NCBI GenBank assembly: GCA_050245975.1 | Contig: JBFWWW010000044.1 | Coordinates: 1-22,414 of the forward strand | Length of the DNA: 22,414 nt | Origin: JBFWWW01 sp050245975 | GTDB lineage: Bacteria; Pseudomonadota; Alphaproteobacteria; Rhizobiales; Hyphomicrobiaceae | Direction: 5' to 3' | Shown: positions 20,789-22,414 of the stretch, one piece after another | Layout: every line of letters starts with the position of its first letter | Position numbering within the stretch: position 1 is the first letter of the stretch | The notes under the pieces: model-generated | Told to the model about the DNA's origin: nothing | What the model saw: only the letters and a program-made list of their open reading frames with translations | Databases searched by the model: none | Made by a program: the position numbers and the translations under genes

Positions 20789-22267
20789 ATGACACGTACC
20801 GCTGCGCGCGGCTGGGCAATTGCCGGCCTTGCGACGCTTGCCGTGGGGCTCGCCGCATTGCCGGCACTCGCGCAGGCGCCAACGCCGCCAACACCCAACA
20901 AAGGCGACACCGCATGGATGATGGTGTCCGCCGTCCTCGTGCTGTTCATGACGGTGCCGGGCCTGGCACTGTTCTATGCTGGTCTCGTACGCACCAAAAA
21001 TACGTTGTCGGTACTGACGCAGGTCTTTGCCATCACCTGCATGGTGATGATCCTGTGGTGCCTCTACGGCTACAGCATGGCCTTCACGAACGGTGGCAGC
21101 CTGAACGACTGGGTCGGCGGCTTTTCGAAAGCCTTCCTGGCGGGTGTCACTGCTGAATCGAACGCCGGGACGTTCTCTAACGGTGTCGTGATCCCGGAAT
21201 ACGTCTACATCTGCTTCCAGATGACGTTCGCGTGCATCACGCCGGCCCTCATCGTCGGATCTTTCGCCGAGCGCATGCGGTTTTCGGCGCTGATGGTGTT
21301 TGTCGCGCTGTGGGTCACGGTGATCTACTTCCCGATCGCTCACATGGTCTGGTATTGGGCCGGCCCCGATGCCGTTGCCGATGCGGCGAAGGCTCTGGCA
21401 GCCGCCACCGGCGACGCCAAGGTCGCTGCTCAAGCGAAGCTCGACGAGGTGATGGCGGATGCCGGACGCTCCTTCCAATGGGGTGCGATCGACTTCGCCG
21501 GCGGCACCGTCGTGCACATCAATGCGGGTATCGCCGGCTTCGTCGGTGCTCTGGTCCTGGGCAAGCGTGTCGGCTTCGGCCGCGAGGCGATGCCTCCGCA
21601 CTCGCTGACGCTGACGATGGTCGGCGCCTCGATGCTGTGGGTCGGCTGGTTCGGCTTCAACGCCGGCTCGAACCTCGAAGCCAACGGCGCTGCCGGCCTG
21701 GCGATGATCAACACGTTCGTTGCAACAGCGGCTGCCGCGCTGGCGTGGATGATCTCAGAGTGGATGACCAAGGGCAAAGCCTCGCTCCTCGGCCTGGTGT
21801 CGGGCGCGGTCGCCGGTCTCGTGGCGGTCACGCCTGCCGCGGGCTTCTCGGGCCCGATGGGCGCGATCGTCCTCGGCATCGTTGCCGGTATCATCTGCTT
21901 CATCTTCTCGACCGGCGTGAAGAAGGCGTTCGGCTATGACGACAGCCTCGATGTCTTCGGTGTCCACTGCATCGGCGGCATCGTCGGCGCGCTGGGTACC
22001 GGCCTCCTGGTCAATCCCGCGCTCGGCGGAGCGGGCATCCTCGACTACGCTGCCAAGCCGGGCGAGGCCGTGGTCGCCGCATATGACCTCGTCGCTCAGA
22101 TGTCCGCGCAGGGCAAGGCCGTCGGCCTGACGCTGCTCTGGTCGGGCATCGGGTCCTTCATCCTCTACAAGGTGGTGGACATCGTGATCGGCCTGCGGCC
22201 GGCGACGGATCAGGAGCGCGAGGGCCTCGACCTCGTCGATCATGGCGAGCGCGCTTACAACTACTGA
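20789..22267 (+). CDS. amtB: Ammonium transporter AmtB
   Basis: This 492-residue Amt/Rh-family channel takes up ammonium. A signal peptide (to about residue 29, PALA|QAPTPP) precedes 11 membrane helices. Landmarks are the helix around 45-65 with GLALFYAGLVRTKN, the ion-path GGTVVHINAGIAGFVGALVLGKR with the first twin His, and FGVHCIGGIVGALGTGLL with the second. The cytoplasmic C-terminus ends DQEREGLDLVDHGERAYNY, the GlnK-docking tail. Between WYWAGPD and WGAIDFAGG (about 191-228) is an Ala/Lys-rich insertion absent from E. coli AmtB, in the extracytoplasmic loop. A strong GAGGGAGAGG ribosome site precedes the ATG. Co-transcribed with glnK and ended by a strong terminator. Confidence 0.97.
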   Translation: MTRTAARGWAIAGLATLAVGLAALPALAQAPTPPTPNKGDTAWMMVSAVLVLFMTVPGLALFYAGLVRTKNTLSVLTQVFAITCMVMILWCLYGYSMAFTNGGSLNDWVGGFSKAFLAGVTAESNAGTFSNGVVIPEYVYICFQMTFACITPALIVGSFAERMRFSALMVFVALWVTVIYFPIAHMVWYWAGPDAVADAAKALAAATGDAKVAAQAKLDEVMADAGRSFQWGAIDFAGGTVVHINAGIAGFVGALVLGKRVGFGREAMPPHSLTLTMVGASMLWVGWFGFNAGSNLEANGAAGLAMINTFVATAAAALAWMISEWMTKGKASLLGLVSGAVAGLVAVTPAAGFSGPMGAIVLGIVAGIICFIFSTGVKKAFGYDDSLDVFGVHCIGGIVGALGTGLLVNPALGGAGILDYAAKPGEAVVAAYDLVAQMSAQGKAVGLTLLWSGIGSFILYKVVDIVIGLRPATDQEREGLDLVDHGERAYNY

Positions 22268-22275
22268 TCTCTGCA

Positions 22276-22300
22276 GGGGATGGGCCGACGGGCCATCCCC
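22276..22300 (+). other. Stem-loop after amtB
   Basis: GGGGATGG (22276-22283) pairs with CCATCCCC (22293-22300). It has no T-run, so it may protect the 3' end of the mRNA or assist the true terminator 12 bases further on. Confidence 0.5.
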
Positions 22301-22311
22301 ACCCCAGGCGG

Positions 22312-22345
22312 CGGCCCGGAGCTCACGCTTCGGGCCGTTTCATTT
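22312..22345 (+). terminator. Rho-independent terminator of glnK-amtB
   Basis: An 11-bp stem (22312-22322 with 22327-22337, one G-U pair, loop TCAC) is followed by TTTCATTT. It overlaps the last codons and stop of the convergent minus-strand gene at 22340. On the minus strand no T-run follows, so it serves amtB. Confidence 0.85.
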
Positions 22346-22414
22346 GCGGCGGGTCACGGCCTCGACGAGACGAGCCTCATCGCCGTCGAAGTTCGCATTG
22401 GCCGCGTCTGCATA
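22340..22414 (-). CDS. 3' end of an unrecognised minus-strand gene
   Basis: On the minus strand the window edge to the TGA at 22342-22340 is open and encodes the last 24 residues YADAANANFDGDEARLVEAVTRRK. The composition is protein-like, and the placement (convergent with amtB, stop just past the terminator stem) fits a real gene. Too little is present to name a family. Confidence 0.5.
   Translation of the reverse strand, partial: YADAANANFDGDEARLVEAVTRRK

Noticed and set aside
1..22414. Mobile element, defence island, prophage or CRISPR array
   Set aside because: No transposase, integrase, phage, nuclease/toxin pair or regularly spaced repeats were seen. Gene content and codon style look uniform and chromosomal.

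Overview
The window reads as an ordinary chromosomal segment of a high-GC alphaproteobacterium, most likely of the order Hyphomicrobiales. This rests on the DUF2794 and DUF1223 genes beside acnA, the mesaconyl-CoA hydratase and malyl-CoA lyase-type pair of the ethylmalonyl-CoA pathway, a tesB-glnK-amtB block, and a YbhL-type BAX-inhibitor gene whose leader resembles the alphaproteobacterial ybhL leader setting. I saw no rRNA, tRNA, CRISPR array, insertion sequence or phage gene. The genus cannot be fixed from sequence reading alone.

Layout. Positions 1-1524 (minus) hold a malyl-CoA lyase/thioesterase-like gene followed by the start of mesaconyl-CoA hydratase, which runs off the left edge. Divergently, 1671-4880 (plus) carries a FOXRED1-like FAD oxidoreductase, a PdxY-like kinase and the NhaA Na+/H+ antiporter. 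From 7759 down to 4877 (minus) lies a compact cytochrome c maturation operon, ccmA-ccmB-ccmC-ccmD-ccmG. From 7944 (plus) come aconitase acnA, a strong terminator, a secreted DUF1223 protein, a 334-base structured gap containing a G-quadruplex motif, and DUF2794. Positions 12385-13249 (minus) hold a BAX inhibitor-1 family gene with a visible promoter and hairpin leader. Positions 13343-16608 (minus) hold the YbbA/YbbP-like ABC transporter, with the tesA-like esterase and thpR divergent from it (16730-17968). A UbiH/COQ6-type hydroxylase (minus) and tesB (plus) diverge from a 24-base gap at about 19270. The window closes with a sigma54-type promoter, glnK, amtB, a strong terminator, and the 3' end of an unrecognised minus-strand gene.

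How the genes work together. The content is housekeeping metabolism of an aerobic, respiring cell: C4/C5 CoA-ester chemistry for acetyl-CoA assimilation, the TCA cycle (acnA), cytochrome c biogenesis, ubiquinone synthesis, nitrogen sensing and ammonium uptake, pH/Na+ homeostasis, and lipid thioester turnover. Genes are tightly packed, with ATGA or GTGA start-stop overlaps inside operons. Two convergent pairs (nhaA/ccmG and thpR/ubiH) share their stop codons in a CTAG palindrome.

I found no convincing undescribed multi-gene system. The most interesting signals are non-coding: the BAX-inhibitor leader, the sigma54 promoter and GC-rich leader of glnK, the G4/inverted-repeat gap before DUF2794, and the palindromes in the acnA promoter and leader.
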